A stretch of DNA of 64,000 nt from Echinicola salinicaeni (GTDB lineage: Bacteria > Bacteroidota > Bacteroidia > Cytophagales > Cyclobacteriaceae): contig NZ_JACODZ010000004.1 in NCBI RefSeq assembly GCF_014280965.1, forward strand, positions 372,001-436,000, in the 5' to 3' direction. The notes under the pieces were generated by a model, which searched no databases, had not been told where the DNA came from, and was given only the letters and a program-made list of their open reading frames with translations. Positions 16,968-26,115 of the stretch are shown here, piece by piece. The stretch's first letter is position 1. Each line of letters opens with the position of its first letter. The position numbers and the translations under genes are program-made.

Positions 16968-17573
16968 ATGGAGAATTTAAAAATCGATTTTGAAAAGGTA
17001 AACGAATTGGTACCAGCAGTCATTCAAGATGCGAATACCAATAAGGTGTTGATGCTGGGCTATATGAATGAAGAGGCCTTAAATCAGACTCAGGAAAGCG
17101 GAAAGGTTACTTTTTTTAGCCGTACCAAACAAAGACTTTGGACTAAGGGAGAAACCTCTGGTAATTTCTTGAATGTAAAAGATATTAAGGTGGATTGTGA
17201 CAATGATACCTTATTGATTTTTGTGGATCCTGTTGGGCCGGTTTGTCACACAGGGGCAGATACTTGCTTTGATGAGAAAAATTCCTCAAAAACTGCTTTT
17301 ATAGACCATCTACGAAGAATTATCAAGGACAGGAAAAACAATCCAAGTGATCAATCCTATACTGCCTCTCTATTCGAAAAGGGGATCAATAAAGTAGCCC
17401 AAAAAGTAGGGGAAGAGGCTGTGGAAATTGTGATTGAAGCCAAAGATGATAATAAAGAGCTATTTATGGGAGAGGCTGCCGATTTACTTTTCCATTATCT
17501 GGTATTATTAGAGGCCAAAGGATATGAATTGGACGAGGTGATTGATGTTTTGATCAAGAGGCATCAGAAATAA
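16968..17573 (+). CDS. hisI: Bifunctional phosphoribosyl-AMP cyclohydrolase / phosphoribosyl-ATP pyrophosphatase
   Basis: A 201-residue fusion. The N-terminal cyclohydrolase has MLGYMNEEALNQT, TFFSRTKQRLWTKGETSGN, DCDNDTLLIFVDPVGPVCHTG with the metal Cys/Asp residues, and a further Cys in TCF. The C-terminal pyrophosphatase has KGINKVAQKVGEEAVEIVIEAK. It catalyses steps 2 and 3 of histidine synthesis (hisI/hisE). hisG, hisD, hisC and hisB are not in the window. Confidence 0.94.
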   Translation: MENLKIDFEKVNELVPAVIQDANTNKVLMLGYMNEEALNQTQESGKVTFFSRTKQRLWTKGETSGNFLNVKDIKVDCDNDTLLIFVDPVGPVCHTGADTCFDEKNSSKTAFIDHLRRIIKDRKNNPSDQSYTASLFEKGINKVAQKVGEEAVEIVIEAKDDNKELFMGEAADLLFHYLVLLEAKGYELDEVIDVLIKRHQK

Positions 17574-17601
17574 TAAATTGATCTATCTTATTTAACCTGT
17601 T

Positions 17602-17674
17602 TAAACACAGATTTACAAGGATGGGCACAGATGATTAGGTTTTGTTTGTGTTGATTCTTTAAATCTGTGGTTTA
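17602..17674. repeat. Degenerate palindromic repeat in the 17.6-17.9 kb gap
   Basis: TAAACACAGATTTA (17602-17615) and TAAATCTGTGGTTTA (17660-17674) form an imperfect inverted repeat enclosing a second CACAGATGATT copy. Similar ACAGAT / GATGAACACA wording occurs near 21.26 kb and 53.39 kb, which suggests a dispersed family. The rest of the 353-base gap (17574-17926) holds only T-rich DNA and the promoter of the next gene. Confidence 0.45.
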
Positions 17675-17869
17675 TTTTTAATAGCAAAACGGTGTTTTGT
17701 TTATGTTTTTTAACATTTAATTTTTGGGTATTTGTTTGTGTTTTTCTTCTTTTGGGAAAGTTTTTAGTTGATAGAACTCAATCATTTGTTCAATTTTGAT
17801 GACTTCTCTTTTTTGTGGCAATGATTTTTTCATTTAAAGGAAAAAGAAGCCTTAAGTTGAAATTGTCTA

Positions 17870-17898
17870 TTGAACTTTTACAAGTGTGGATATATTTG
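17870..17898 (+). promoter_or_regulatory. Promoter of the TonB receptor / DUF4249 pair
   Basis: TTG at 17870-17872 and TATATTTG at 17891-17898 are spaced 18 bases apart, close to the Bacteroidota consensus. The start ATG lies 29 bases downstream of the box. Confidence 0.6.
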
Positions 17899-17926
17899 TC
17901 ATTGAAGAATATTGTTTTTTATAGTT

Positions 17927-20266
17927 ATGAAAATAATTTATGCATTTTTGTGTGCTTTTTTTCTTGTTCATGTTGTTTATTCCCAGGGTTTTACGATTAG
18001 TGGTTCGGTCCGGGAAAGTGGCTCCAAAGAAAATTTAATTGGTGTAAATATTTATGACAAGCTTGCTCAAAAAGGTGCAGTAACCAATAAATATGGTTAC
18101 TTCAGTTACACTAGTGAGAGAGATAGTGTGGATTTGTACATAAGTTATGTAGGTTTCAAAACACAAAGGATTCAGCTAGGAAAGGTCCAGGATACAACAA
18201 TTCAAGTTTTATTAGTTCCTGAAGCTGATTTAGATGAAGTAGTTGTATCGGCAGAAGTCGACCAAATTCAGGAAACTACTAGAATGGGGAGCATCAATGT
18301 TCCTGTGAGGCAGATCAAGGAATTACCTGCATTAATGGGGGAAGTCGATGTTTTAAAGGCCCTTCAACTCATGCCGGGTGTTCAATCGGGAACGGAGGGA
18401 GCTAGTGGACTTTATGTAAGAGGAGGAGGTCCTGATCAAAATTTGATTCTATTGGATGGAGTGCCCGTTTATAACGCCTCCCATTTATTTGGTTTCTTTT
18501 CGGTATTTAATGCGGACGCATTGAACAATGTAGAGGTGATAAAAGGAGGCTTTCCTTCAAGGTATGGAGGGAGGTTGTCTTCAGTAGTGGACGTTACCAT
18601 GAGAGAAGGGAATATGGAAAAAGTAAAGGGGGAAGGTTCCATAGGACTGATATCCTCTAAAGTTACAGTGGAAGGTCCTTTAGAAAAAGAAAAATCCTCA
18701 TTTCTGGTGTCAGCAAGAAGAACCTATCTAGACCTTTTGGCTAGACCATTAATCATCGCATCAAGCAATGGAAAGGAAAATCCGGGATACTATTTTTATG
18801 ACCTTAATGGTAAGGTCAATCGAAAAATCAATGATAAGAACAGGTTGTATTTCAGTGTTTACGGGGGAAAAGATAAGGCGTATTATAAATATTCTGGTAG
18901 TACTTATAGCGGTACTCAAGAAAGCCATGAAGATGAATTTGGCTTGAAGTGGGGAAATTTAATTTCTGCATTGAGATGGAATAATATCATTAATAAGCGC
19001 TTATTCAGTAATTATACTTTTACATTCAGTAGATACAATTTTGATTTATTTAGTTTTTATAGAGAAGATGTTAGTGGAAATAACGAGACTAATTCGCTGA
19101 CTTATTCTGAAAATTATTTTTCTGGTATTCGAGATTGGGCGTTCAAGGCTGATTATGATTATGTTCCGAATCCTGATCACTATATCCGTTTTGGAGGGAA
19201 TATGACCTTCCATAAGTTTTCACCAGGTGTTTACGTGACGAAGGATAATAATGATCCAGCAACTATAGAAGGCACTACTGCCCTGAACTCGACAGAATAT
19301 GCCATATATGCGGAAGATGATATCAACTTTTCTGGCAAATTAAAAGCAAATCTTGGTTTGCATTATTCAGGTTTTATAACAGGTAAAAAGAACTATCAAT
19401 CCCTACAACCTAGAATTGCTGCTAGGTATTTAGTGAATCCAAGTACTTCCATAAAAGCTTCTTTTGTAACGATGAGGCAATATATCCACCTGTTGACCAA
19501 TGCAGGTTTAGGACTTCCGACGGATTTATGGGTGCCCTCTACAGAGAATATACGCCCCCAAGAAGCGATGCAGTTTGGCTTAGGAGCCGTGAAAAATATT
19601 AATGGTTTTGAGTTAAGCATAGAGGCTTATTATAAAAATATGGATGGCTTGATAGCATATAAGGATGGCTCTACCTATTTAAATGTTGATCAAGATTGGC
19701 AAGAAAAGGTAGCTGTTGGAGAGGGAAGAAGTTATGGTTTAGAGTTATTGATACAAAAGAAAATAGGGAGGATTTCGGGTTGGTTAGGTTATACACTTTC
19801 TAAAAGTGAAAGACGTATGGATGAGATTAATTTCGGAGAGTGGTTTCCGTACAAATATGATCGAAGACATGATGTCAGTCTAGCAATTACGCATGAATGG
19901 AATGATAATAAAGATTTTTCATTAGCCTGGGTATACGGAACAGGGAATGCTATATCTCTCCCTACCCAAATGTATGAAGCCCCTCGTTCCAGTTATTCAA
20001 GATGGGCCTATTCCAATGAAGTAAGGTATTACGAGTCTCGAAATAATTTCCGAAATCGCGCTTATCATAGACTGGACTTGAGCTTCAGCTGGTGGAAAAC
20101 AAAAAAATGGGGCGAGAGAAAATGGACCTTGGCTATTTATAATGCCTATAATAGAATGAATCCCTTCTTCATGGATTTTGGGTATGATAAAGCAAGAGTT
20201 AGAAAGCTATATCAATACAGTTTATTTCCAATGATTCCATCGGTAACGTACGGCATTAAATTTTAA
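17927..20266 (+). CDS. TonB-dependent outer-membrane receptor with carboxypeptidase-like N-terminal domain
   Basis: About 779 residues. A signal peptide (KIIYAFLCAFFLVHVVYS) leads into a CarboxypepD_reg-like beta-sandwich (~residues 20-105, ISGSVRESGSKENLIGVNI, ISYVGFKTQRIQL). Next is the plug domain (~110-230, LKALQLMPGVQSG, GLYVRGGGPDQNLILLDG, NASHLFGFFSVFN, SRYGGRLSSVVDV), then a 22-strand barrel ending in YGIKF. The ATG at 17927 was chosen over an upstream ATG because it puts the signal peptide at the N-terminus. It is 5 bases from the DUF4249 lipoprotein gene. It is paralogous to the receptor at 54912. The substrate is unknown. Confidence 0.9.
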   Translation: MKIIYAFLCAFFLVHVVYSQGFTISGSVRESGSKENLIGVNIYDKLAQKGAVTNKYGYFSYTSERDSVDLYISYVGFKTQRIQLGKVQDTTIQVLLVPEADLDEVVVSAEVDQIQETTRMGSINVPVRQIKELPALMGEVDVLKALQLMPGVQSGTEGASGLYVRGGGPDQNLILLDGVPVYNASHLFGFFSVFNADALNNVEVIKGGFPSRYGGRLSSVVDVTMREGNMEKVKGEGSIGLISSKVTVEGPLEKEKSSFLVSARRTYLDLLARPLIIASSNGKENPGYYFYDLNGKVNRKINDKNRLYFSVYGGKDKAYYKYSGSTYSGTQESHEDEFGLKWGNLISALRWNNIINKRLFSNYTFTFSRYNFDLFSFYREDVSGNNETNSLTYSENYFSGIRDWAFKADYDYVPNPDHYIRFGGNMTFHKFSPGVYVTKDNNDPATIEGTTALNSTEYAIYAEDDINFSGKLKANLGLHYSGFITGKKNYQSLQPRIAARYLVNPSTSIKASFVTMRQYIHLLTNAGLGLPTDLWVPSTENIRPQEAMQFGLGAVKNINGFELSIEAYYKNMDGLIAYKDGSTYLNVDQDWQEKVAVGEGRSYGLELLIQKKIGRISGWLGYTLSKSERRMDEINFGEWFPYKYDRRHDVSLAITHEWNDNKDFSLAWVYGTGNAISLPTQMYEAPRSSYSRWAYSNEVRYYESRNNFRNRAYHRLDLSFSWWKTKKWGERKWTLAIYNAYNRMNPFFMDFGYDKARVRKLYQYSLFPMIPSVTYGIKF

Positions 20267-20271
20267 GAATC

Positions 20272-21198
20272 ATGAATAGAATATTTTTCCAATTTATAAA
20301 GATAGACCGCTTAACAATTCTTTTGGGGCTATGGGTGAGTTTGGTGAGTTGTGAAAAAGAGATAGCCTGGGATTTACCTGAGCAAAGTGCCAATCTAGTT
20401 GTTCATGCTGACTTATACAACGACAGTATCCCTAAGGTTAGGCTTACTTACAGTAAGTCAATTCTGGACACCTCTTTGCACTTTAAACCGGTTACCGATG
20501 CAGAGGTTATTCTTTCGAATAATGACAAAACAGTAATTTTGAAGTATAAAGAGGAAGAGGGAATTTACTTTAGTAATGATATTATATTAGAAGAAAATGA
20601 GCGTTATCAAGTTAGGGTTAATGCAGAGGGATATGATCCAGTATTTAGTGAGGTAGTTGTACCCAAAATGGTTCCGATAGCAGAAGTGAAGTTTAATGAG
20701 GAGGGAAGTTCTGAAAACAATGACCCTCAGGAAGGTGTAACTATCATATTTGATGATCCTGCGGAGGAAGATAACTATTACGTTATTCTAACACGAATTA
20801 TTAGGGAATATGATTACGGAAATGGAAACTCGGGTAGCCAAGAATTATTTGTTTATATGGAGCCGAAAAATCCAGTATATCAAAAGGAATATAATTCAGG
20901 TGCTGGAATTATGTTTAACGATCAACTTTTTGCAGGGGAAACCGCAAAAATTGACTTGAAATTATCTGGCAGTTTTCTGAGAGGATATGATCATAATGGA
21001 GGGGATGCGGTTAATCAAGAAATTTATTTTATCCTATACTCTGTGTCAGAATCTTATTTTCGTTTTTATAATACTTTTGGTTTACAGTCTTATAATAATG
21101 GAGATCCCTTTGCTCAGCCTGTTCAAGTCTATACGAATGTTGAAAATGGCCTAGGTGTGGTCACTGGACAAAGTGTATTCAGTTACCGATTCAAATAG
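20272..21198 (+). CDS. DUF4249 family lipoprotein, partner of the upstream receptor
   Basis: A 308-residue surface-type lipoprotein: lipobox LVSC at residues ~24-27, followed by EKEIAWDLPEQSANLVVHADL and the beta-rich DUF4249 body (VTDAEVILSNND, NERYQVRVNAEGYDP). DUF4249 proteins are routinely encoded just after this receptor type in Bacteroidota, which suggests a SusD-like capture role. That role is inferred. Stop at 21198, with no clear terminator. Confidence 0.8.
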   Translation: MNRIFFQFIKIDRLTILLGLWVSLVSCEKEIAWDLPEQSANLVVHADLYNDSIPKVRLTYSKSILDTSLHFKPVTDAEVILSNNDKTVILKYKEEEGIYFSNDIILEENERYQVRVNAEGYDPVFSEVVVPKMVPIAEVKFNEEGSSENNDPQEGVTIIFDDPAEEDNYYVILTRIIREYDYGNGNSGSQELFVYMEPKNPVYQKEYNSGAGIMFNDQLFAGETAKIDLKLSGSFLRGYDHNGGDAVNQEIYFILYSVSESYFRFYNTFGLQSYNNGDPFAQPVQVYTNVENGLGVVTGQSVFSYRFK

Positions 21199-21293
21199 AT
21201 GAAATTAGATCAAAACTTTTATATAAATTTGATACGATTTTAACAAGATAGAAAATACCATCTGTGTTTATCATATTTATGTGTGGTTTGGTT

Positions 21294-22625
21294 TTAATAG
21301 ACTGGGAATTCTTTTTCAAGTCCCTCAAAATCATCAATCATCAGCCAGCTAGGCTGCTTTACCAATTTACGGTCAGCAGCAGGGAAAGTTCCATTGCTGA
21401 TATGGTAAATGGCAGCGTTTAGCCGAGGATCTTCAAGATCTCCCCAGTTTTTGTTGACCTCGTCCATTGCCTTAAAATCTACTGGAAAACCCTCAAAATA
21501 TTCCGCTTTACCATCTGCATTGGCAGTAGAAAAAGTTATGGGTACCAGTTCAATATTATGCTTTTTGAGCATTTTATTGAAGTTCGAAATGGGGAAAGCA
21601 CCCACAGGTTTGCCATAAGTATTGCTCCCCACCAAATAAACATCCATATAAGGAGTAAGACAATTAATGGTTAGCTCACTCGCAGAAGCTGACCCACCAG
21701 AGGTGATGAAGTAAACTCTTTCCAAATCAATGCTTCCCATCTTTTTGAAATTTGTAGCATTTTCATATTTAGTTTTGTTATGATTGTACTGGTTGGTATA
21801 CATGGTCATTCCATCAGCACTATTGGGGACAAGACTGTTCATGATTTGTTCAGCCACATCCACAGACCCACCGCCATTATATCTGAGATCAATGATCAAT
21901 TCATCGATGTTTTCTTCCTCAAAATAATCCAAAGACTCTTCGACCTCAAGACTTTTGGTTGGGGACTGTCCAACAGTGGCTTTAAAACTGTTGTACACCC
22001 AATAGCCGATTCTTTTTCCAGCATTTTCATAGATGTTTTGATAAAGCACGGAATTAGCTTGGTAGGCCGCTTTTGTAATGGTCCTCGTCGTGATACTTCC
22101 ATCTGGAAGCTCAAAGGTGAAACTATTGTTCACACCACTCTCCCCTGGGCCAAGTTGGAAGTCATAACCATTTCCAACTTTGTAACTTGAAACTGGTTTT
22201 CCATTAATTTCTAAGACTTTCCAGCCTCTTTGCCAGCCATCCATTCCTGCAGGAGATTCTCTATAAACAAATGCCAAATACAGGTTTTCATCAGCGTCAA
22301 GTGCCCATCCAAAACCATGACCGCTATTTTGGCCAGTAAAGGCTCTATCAAAATCTTCAGGAGTTGTAATATAAGACCACCGGTCGAAGGGTTTGTATTT
22401 TAAGCTTTCCAAATAGTCTTGTAAAGATTCTGAACGGTCAAGGGAAAATTGCTCAGGGAGTTCCCGGTTCCAAAAATACCATTCATGCATACTGGCGAAA
22501 ATAGCCGTTTTAACGGTGTCTTCAATATATACTGGATCATCCATTTCATTACAGGATGGCAGTGTATAAAATAACACCATTGCTAGCAAAAAAAACTGGA
22601 TAGACTTATAGAAAACTCTCTTCAT
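21294..22625 (-). CDS. S41 family C-terminal-processing peptidase-like lipoprotein
   Basis: 443 residues. Signal peptide with lipobox TLPSC (Cys ~25), an N-terminal helical part (EWYFWNRELPEQF), a PDZ-like segment (YRESPAGMDGWQRGWKVLEINGKPV), then the S41 catalytic domain: DELIIDLRYNGGGSV, ITSGGSASASELTINCL with the catalytic Ser, and VGSNTYGKPVG with the Lys region. It would degrade or process periplasmic proteins. It stands alone, divergent from the TetR-like gene. Confidence 0.88.
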   Translation of the reverse strand: MKRVFYKSIQFFLLAMVLFYTLPSCNEMDDPVYIEDTVKTAIFASMHEWYFWNRELPEQFSLDRSESLQDYLESLKYKPFDRWSYITTPEDFDRAFTGQNSGHGFGWALDADENLYLAFVYRESPAGMDGWQRGWKVLEINGKPVSSYKVGNGYDFQLGPGESGVNNSFTFELPDGSITTRTITKAAYQANSVLYQNIYENAGKRIGYWVYNSFKATVGQSPTKSLEVEESLDYFEEENIDELIIDLRYNGGGSVDVAEQIMNSLVPNSADGMTMYTNQYNHNKTKYENATNFKKMGSIDLERVYFITSGGSASASELTINCLTPYMDVYLVGSNTYGKPVGAFPISNFNKMLKKHNIELVPITFSTANADGKAEYFEGFPVDFKAMDEVNKNWGDLEDPRLNAAIYHISNGTFPAADRKLVKQPSWLMIDDFEGLEKEFPVY

Positions 22626-22782
22626 AACTATGGACTGTGCTAATAGTATAAACGTAACGCTCTTATTGCTTGGTTTAATTAAGCCCTTAAGATAAAGGAT
22701 TATTAAATTTTAGAATAATATACAAAAGTTAAAACCACAATAGTCCTTTCAGTGTTAATAATAGAGTTAAGCAAAAATAATT

Positions 22783-23448
22783 ATGGAAAAAACAGCAGCC
22801 AAGAAAACAACTAAGGTAGACAAAAGGGCCAAGCTCATTGAACAGTTTAAAAACCATGTGTTGGAAAATGGAAAAGAGCCAGTTTCTGTTTTTAAATTCA
22901 CCCAGTCCTTGAAAATGAAGGAGGTGGATTTTTATGCTTTCTTCTCAAGCTTTACGGGAATTAAAAGAGCTATTTGGCAGACTTTTTTCAAAGAAACTAT
23001 TTCCATTCTGAATAATCAGGAGGTGTATAATGAGTATAGTGGTCGAGAAAAGCTTTTGGCATTTTTTTATACTTGGATAGAGGAGTTGAAGAATAATAGG
23101 AGCTATTTGCTCACTTTATACGGAACAGATAAGCTTCCCAAAAGCAGTCTGCCAAAAGAGCTGGGAGGCTTTAGGCAGGATTTTAAGGAATATGTAAATG
23201 AGATCCTTCAAGTGGGAGAAGAAACAGAAGAAATAGCTTCTAGACCATTTATCAGTGAAAAGTATGATGAAGCACTGTGGTTACAGGTACTTTTTATATT
23301 TAGATTCTGGATCAAGGATCACTCTGAAGGTTTTGAGAAAACCGATGAAGCTATAGAGAAATCTGTCAACCTTGCTTTTGATTTGATGGGTAAAAGTGCT
23401 TTGGACACCTTTATTGATTTTGCAAAGTTTCTTCACCAGTCTAAGTAA
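22783..23448 (+). CDS. TetR-like regulator with degenerate helix-turn-helix
   Basis: 221 residues. The N-terminal ~70 residues have the TetR layout (a helix, then VSVFKFTQSLKMKEVDFYAFFSSF) but the turn is unusual and basic residues are few. The C-terminal ~140 residues are helical, like a TetR ligand domain (FYTWIEELKNNRSYLLTLY). The stop is 3 bases before the ABC1 kinase start. The coupling suggests it acts with that kinase or regulates it. DNA binding is uncertain. Confidence 0.6.
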   Translation: MEKTAAKKTTKVDKRAKLIEQFKNHVLENGKEPVSVFKFTQSLKMKEVDFYAFFSSFTGIKRAIWQTFFKETISILNNQEVYNEYSGREKLLAFFYTWIEELKNNRSYLLTLYGTDKLPKSSLPKELGGFRQDFKEYVNEILQVGEETEEIASRPFISEKYDEALWLQVLFIFRFWIKDHSEGFEKTDEAIEKSVNLAFDLMGKSALDTFIDFAKFLHQSK

Positions 23449-23451
23449 AAA

Positions 23452-24771
23452 ATGAGAGAGGAAAGAAAAGAGCAGGGACAGATTCCTGTGGGAAAGGTAC
23501 AGCGTGCCGCTAAATTTATCAGTACAGGTGCTAAGGTAGGAGGAAACTATATTAAACACTATGCAAAAAAAATAGCAGACCCCAAATTGTCCAGGGAAGA
23601 ACTGGATAATGATAACGCCACAGATATTTATGATTCTTTAAGTCAACTGAAAGGAAGTGCGCTCAAGGTGGCTCAAATGATGTCTATGGATAGGAATATG
23701 CTCCCTAGGGCATACCAAGAAAGGTTTTCTATGGCGCAATATAGTGCTCCACCATTGTCTTATCCCTTGGTAGTAAAGACCTTCCAAAAATATTTTAGCA
23801 AAACACCAGAAGTTTTATTTGATCAATTTACCAGATCAGCCGTCAATGCTGCTTCTATTGGTCAGGTGCATCAGGCTGTTTTAAAAGACAAAAAGCTGGC
23901 AGTGAAAATTCAGTACCCTGGTGTAGCGGACAGTATCAGTTCAGATCTGAAATTGGTGAGGCCTTTTGCCTTGCGTTTATTGAATATCAGTGAAAAAGAA
24001 TTGAGTCATTACTTGGCTGAAGTGGAGGAAAGGTTAATTGAGGAGACTGATTATGAACTGGAAGTCAAAAGATCCAAGGAGATTTCTGCCGAATGTGCCC
24101 ATATCCCCAACCTTGCCTTTCCCCAATACTATGAGGAGTTAAGTTGTGAAAGGGTGATTACCATGGATTGGCTGACAGGTAATCATATTAAGGAATGGCT
24201 TCTGAAAAAACCTAGCCAAAAAGATAGAAACAGGATCGGGCAGGCTTTATGGGATTTTTATCATCATCAGGTACATGAATTGAAACAGGTTCATGCAGAT
24301 CCTCATCCTGGCAACTTTATTATTTTGGAGGATGGGAAACTTGGGATTATTGATTTTGGGTGTGTTAAGGTGATTCCAGAAGATTTTTATCAGGGATACT
24401 TTAGTCTTATTAAGAAGGAATTAGTGGCCAATCAAGAAGAATTGGACAAGATTTTTTATAGTCTTGAGTTTATTTCTGATCAAGACACTGAAGAAGAGAA
24501 AAGATTCTTCAAGTCGATATTCAAGGAGATGATTTCCTTGATAGGTAAGCCATTTCATGAAGAGAACTTTGATTTTGCGGACAATAATTATTTTGACCAG
24601 ATTTATGAATTGAGTGACAGGGTTTCCAATGATAAGATGTTCAAAAAATCCAGACAAGCGAGAGGCTCCAGACATGGTTTATATGTAAACAGGACCTATT
24701 TTGGCTTGTATAGTTTATTGAACCAACTTGGGGCAAAAGTTGATACTACCAAACCTGATTGGTTATTATAG
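23452..24771 (+). CDS. ABC1/AarF/UbiB family atypical protein kinase-like protein
   Basis: 439 residues. ABC1 features in order: LKGSALKVAQMMSMDRNMLP (the KxGQ motif reads KVAQ), VNAASIGQVHQAVL (Ala-rich nucleotide loop), LAVKIQYPG (ATP-binding Lys), VITMDWLTG, VHADPHPGNF (catalytic loop) and LGIIDFGCVK (metal-binding DFG). Family members support quinone synthesis or lipid homeostasis through ATPase activity. The Gly-to-Ala change in KxGQ may mark a subfamily. It has no C-terminal transmembrane pair, unlike UbiB. Confidence 0.88.
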   Translation: MREERKEQGQIPVGKVQRAAKFISTGAKVGGNYIKHYAKKIADPKLSREELDNDNATDIYDSLSQLKGSALKVAQMMSMDRNMLPRAYQERFSMAQYSAPPLSYPLVVKTFQKYFSKTPEVLFDQFTRSAVNAASIGQVHQAVLKDKKLAVKIQYPGVADSISSDLKLVRPFALRLLNISEKELSHYLAEVEERLIEETDYELEVKRSKEISAECAHIPNLAFPQYYEELSCERVITMDWLTGNHIKEWLLKKPSQKDRNRIGQALWDFYHHQVHELKQVHADPHPGNFIILEDGKLGIIDFGCVKVIPEDFYQGYFSLIKKELVANQEELDKIFYSLEFISDQDTEEEKRFFKSIFKEMISLIGKPFHEENFDFADNNYFDQIYELSDRVSNDKMFKKSRQARGSRHGLYVNRTYFGLYSLLNQLGAKVDTTKPDWLL

Positions 24772-24781
24772 AGTTAAAACT

Positions 24782-24818
24782 AAAAAGGCCAACAAGCTCG
24801 TTATCTGCTGGCCTTTTT
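24782..24818. terminator. Bidirectional terminator
   Basis: AAAAAGGCCA (24782-24791) pairs with TGGCCTTTTT (24809-24818), with T-runs on both strands. It serves the ABC1 gene (+) and the sorbosone-dehydrogenase-like gene (-). Confidence 0.8.
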
Positions 24819-24831
24819 AGTTTAAAAGAAA

Positions 24832-26016
24832 TTATTGTTTATAGGTGATTCTATAGATGCAGCCAGCCATATCATCAGAAATAAGGAGGCTACCATCAGG
24901 GAGTTCCTGGACATCCACTGGTCTGCCCCAAACTTCTTGGCTTTCATCATCAAGCCAGCCTGAAGCAAAGTCAGATTCTCCACTTACTTCGCTTCCATTG
25001 AGTTGTACATTACTCACTACATAGCCTGATTTTTTGCTTCGGTTCCAAGAACCATGTTTGGCCACAAAAATGGATTTGCTGTAGGATGCTGGAAATAAAC
25101 TTCCCTCATAGAAACGCATGCCCAATGGTGCTACATGAGGTCCCATTTTAGCTTTTGGTGCAATATAGGCCGACTGTTCATCTCCTGCATCTCCAAATTC
25201 AGGATCTTTTACATCTCCTGCATGCCAATATGGATAACCAAAATGCTGCCCAGTTTCAGTGATTTCATTTAATTCACACTCAGGAATATTATCCCCCATT
25301 TGGTCACGGCCATTGTCTGTAAACCAAAGGTTTTTGGTGTCAGGATGAAAATCAAAACCTACTGAATTCCTCACACCATGTGCTACAATTTCTGGTTCAA
25401 TAGAAGTAGCTTTTACATCGATTCTGGTAATGGTGGCAAATACGTCTTCCTCAGGGTCGCATATATTACAGGGAGCCCCTACTGGAACATATAATTTTCC
25501 ATCAGGACCAAAGTCAATGAATTTCCACCCATGATGTCCTTCAGTAGGGTAGCCATCATATACCACTTCAAAACTAGGGTCTGAAAGGTTGTTTTTGATG
25601 TCCGGGAATTTGAGGATTCGACTGATTTCAGCTACATAAAGGTCACCATCTTTATAGGCGACTCCGTTAGGTGAGTTTAGGCCTTCAGCAAGTGTATATC
25701 GGTAGTTAGCTTTACCATCCCCATTTTCGTCGATTAAGGCATAAACTTGTTTTTCTTGTCGGTTACCAACAAAGACTATTCCTTCCTCGCTTATCGTCAT
25801 GGACCTGGCATTAGGTACATTAGCGGCCCAAACCTCGATGGAGAAATCTTCTGGTAATTGAATGGTTTCAAGTTTAACTTCTGCAGAGTCTTTTGAAATA
25901 TCTACCCTGTTGGAACCATCGACGGCATCAATAGGCTGTAGTTTGTTTTCATCTGAAGAACAGGAAAGCAATAAACCAAGGGCCAAAGCCCCTAATATGG
26001 ATTTTTGATAGGTCAT
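24832..26016 (-). CDS. Sorbosone dehydrogenase / PQQ glucose dehydrogenase-like beta-propeller lipoprotein
   Basis: 394 residues. Lipobox LLLSC (Cys19), then a six-bladed propeller: NVPNARSMTISEEGIVFVGN, ADEN-type blades NSPNGVAYKDGDLYVAE, HHGWKFIDFGPDGKLYVPVG, HGVRNSVGFDFHPDT, NLWFTDNGRDQMGDN, and GYPYWH. These match the GSDH/sorbosone dehydrogenase family, which oxidises sugars using PQQ in the periplasm. Two Cys in APCNICDPEED may form a disulfide. The substrate is unknown. Divergent from the ABC-F gene. Confidence 0.85.
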   Translation of the reverse strand: MTYQKSILGALALGLLLSCSSDENKLQPIDAVDGSNRVDISKDSAEVKLETIQLPEDFSIEVWAANVPNARSMTISEEGIVFVGNRQEKQVYALIDENGDGKANYRYTLAEGLNSPNGVAYKDGDLYVAEISRILKFPDIKNNLSDPSFEVVYDGYPTEGHHGWKFIDFGPDGKLYVPVGAPCNICDPEEDVFATITRIDVKATSIEPEIVAHGVRNSVGFDFHPDTKNLWFTDNGRDQMGDNIPECELNEITETGQHFGYPYWHAGDVKDPEFGDAGDEQSAYIAPKAKMGPHVAPLGMRFYEGSLFPASYSKSIFVAKHGSWNRSKKSGYVVSNVQLNGSEVSGESDFASGWLDDESQEVWGRPVDVQELPDGSLLISDDMAGCIYRITYKQ

Positions 26017-26103
26017 AAGTAGTATGCTATTTGTTCAATAATGCTATAAGTTAACAAATTGCTGAATTTTTTCCTGAGATTGATTTATAAGCGGGAGATT
26101 CCT

Positions 26104-26111
26104 TATTTTTG
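26104..26111 (+). promoter_or_regulatory. -7 box (TATTTTTG) of the ABC-F gene
   Basis: TATTTTTG sits 4 bases before the ATG at 26116. The transcript would begin at or just inside the start codon, so initiation would be leaderless unless another promoter is used. Confidence 0.45.
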
Positions 26112-26115
26112 CAGC

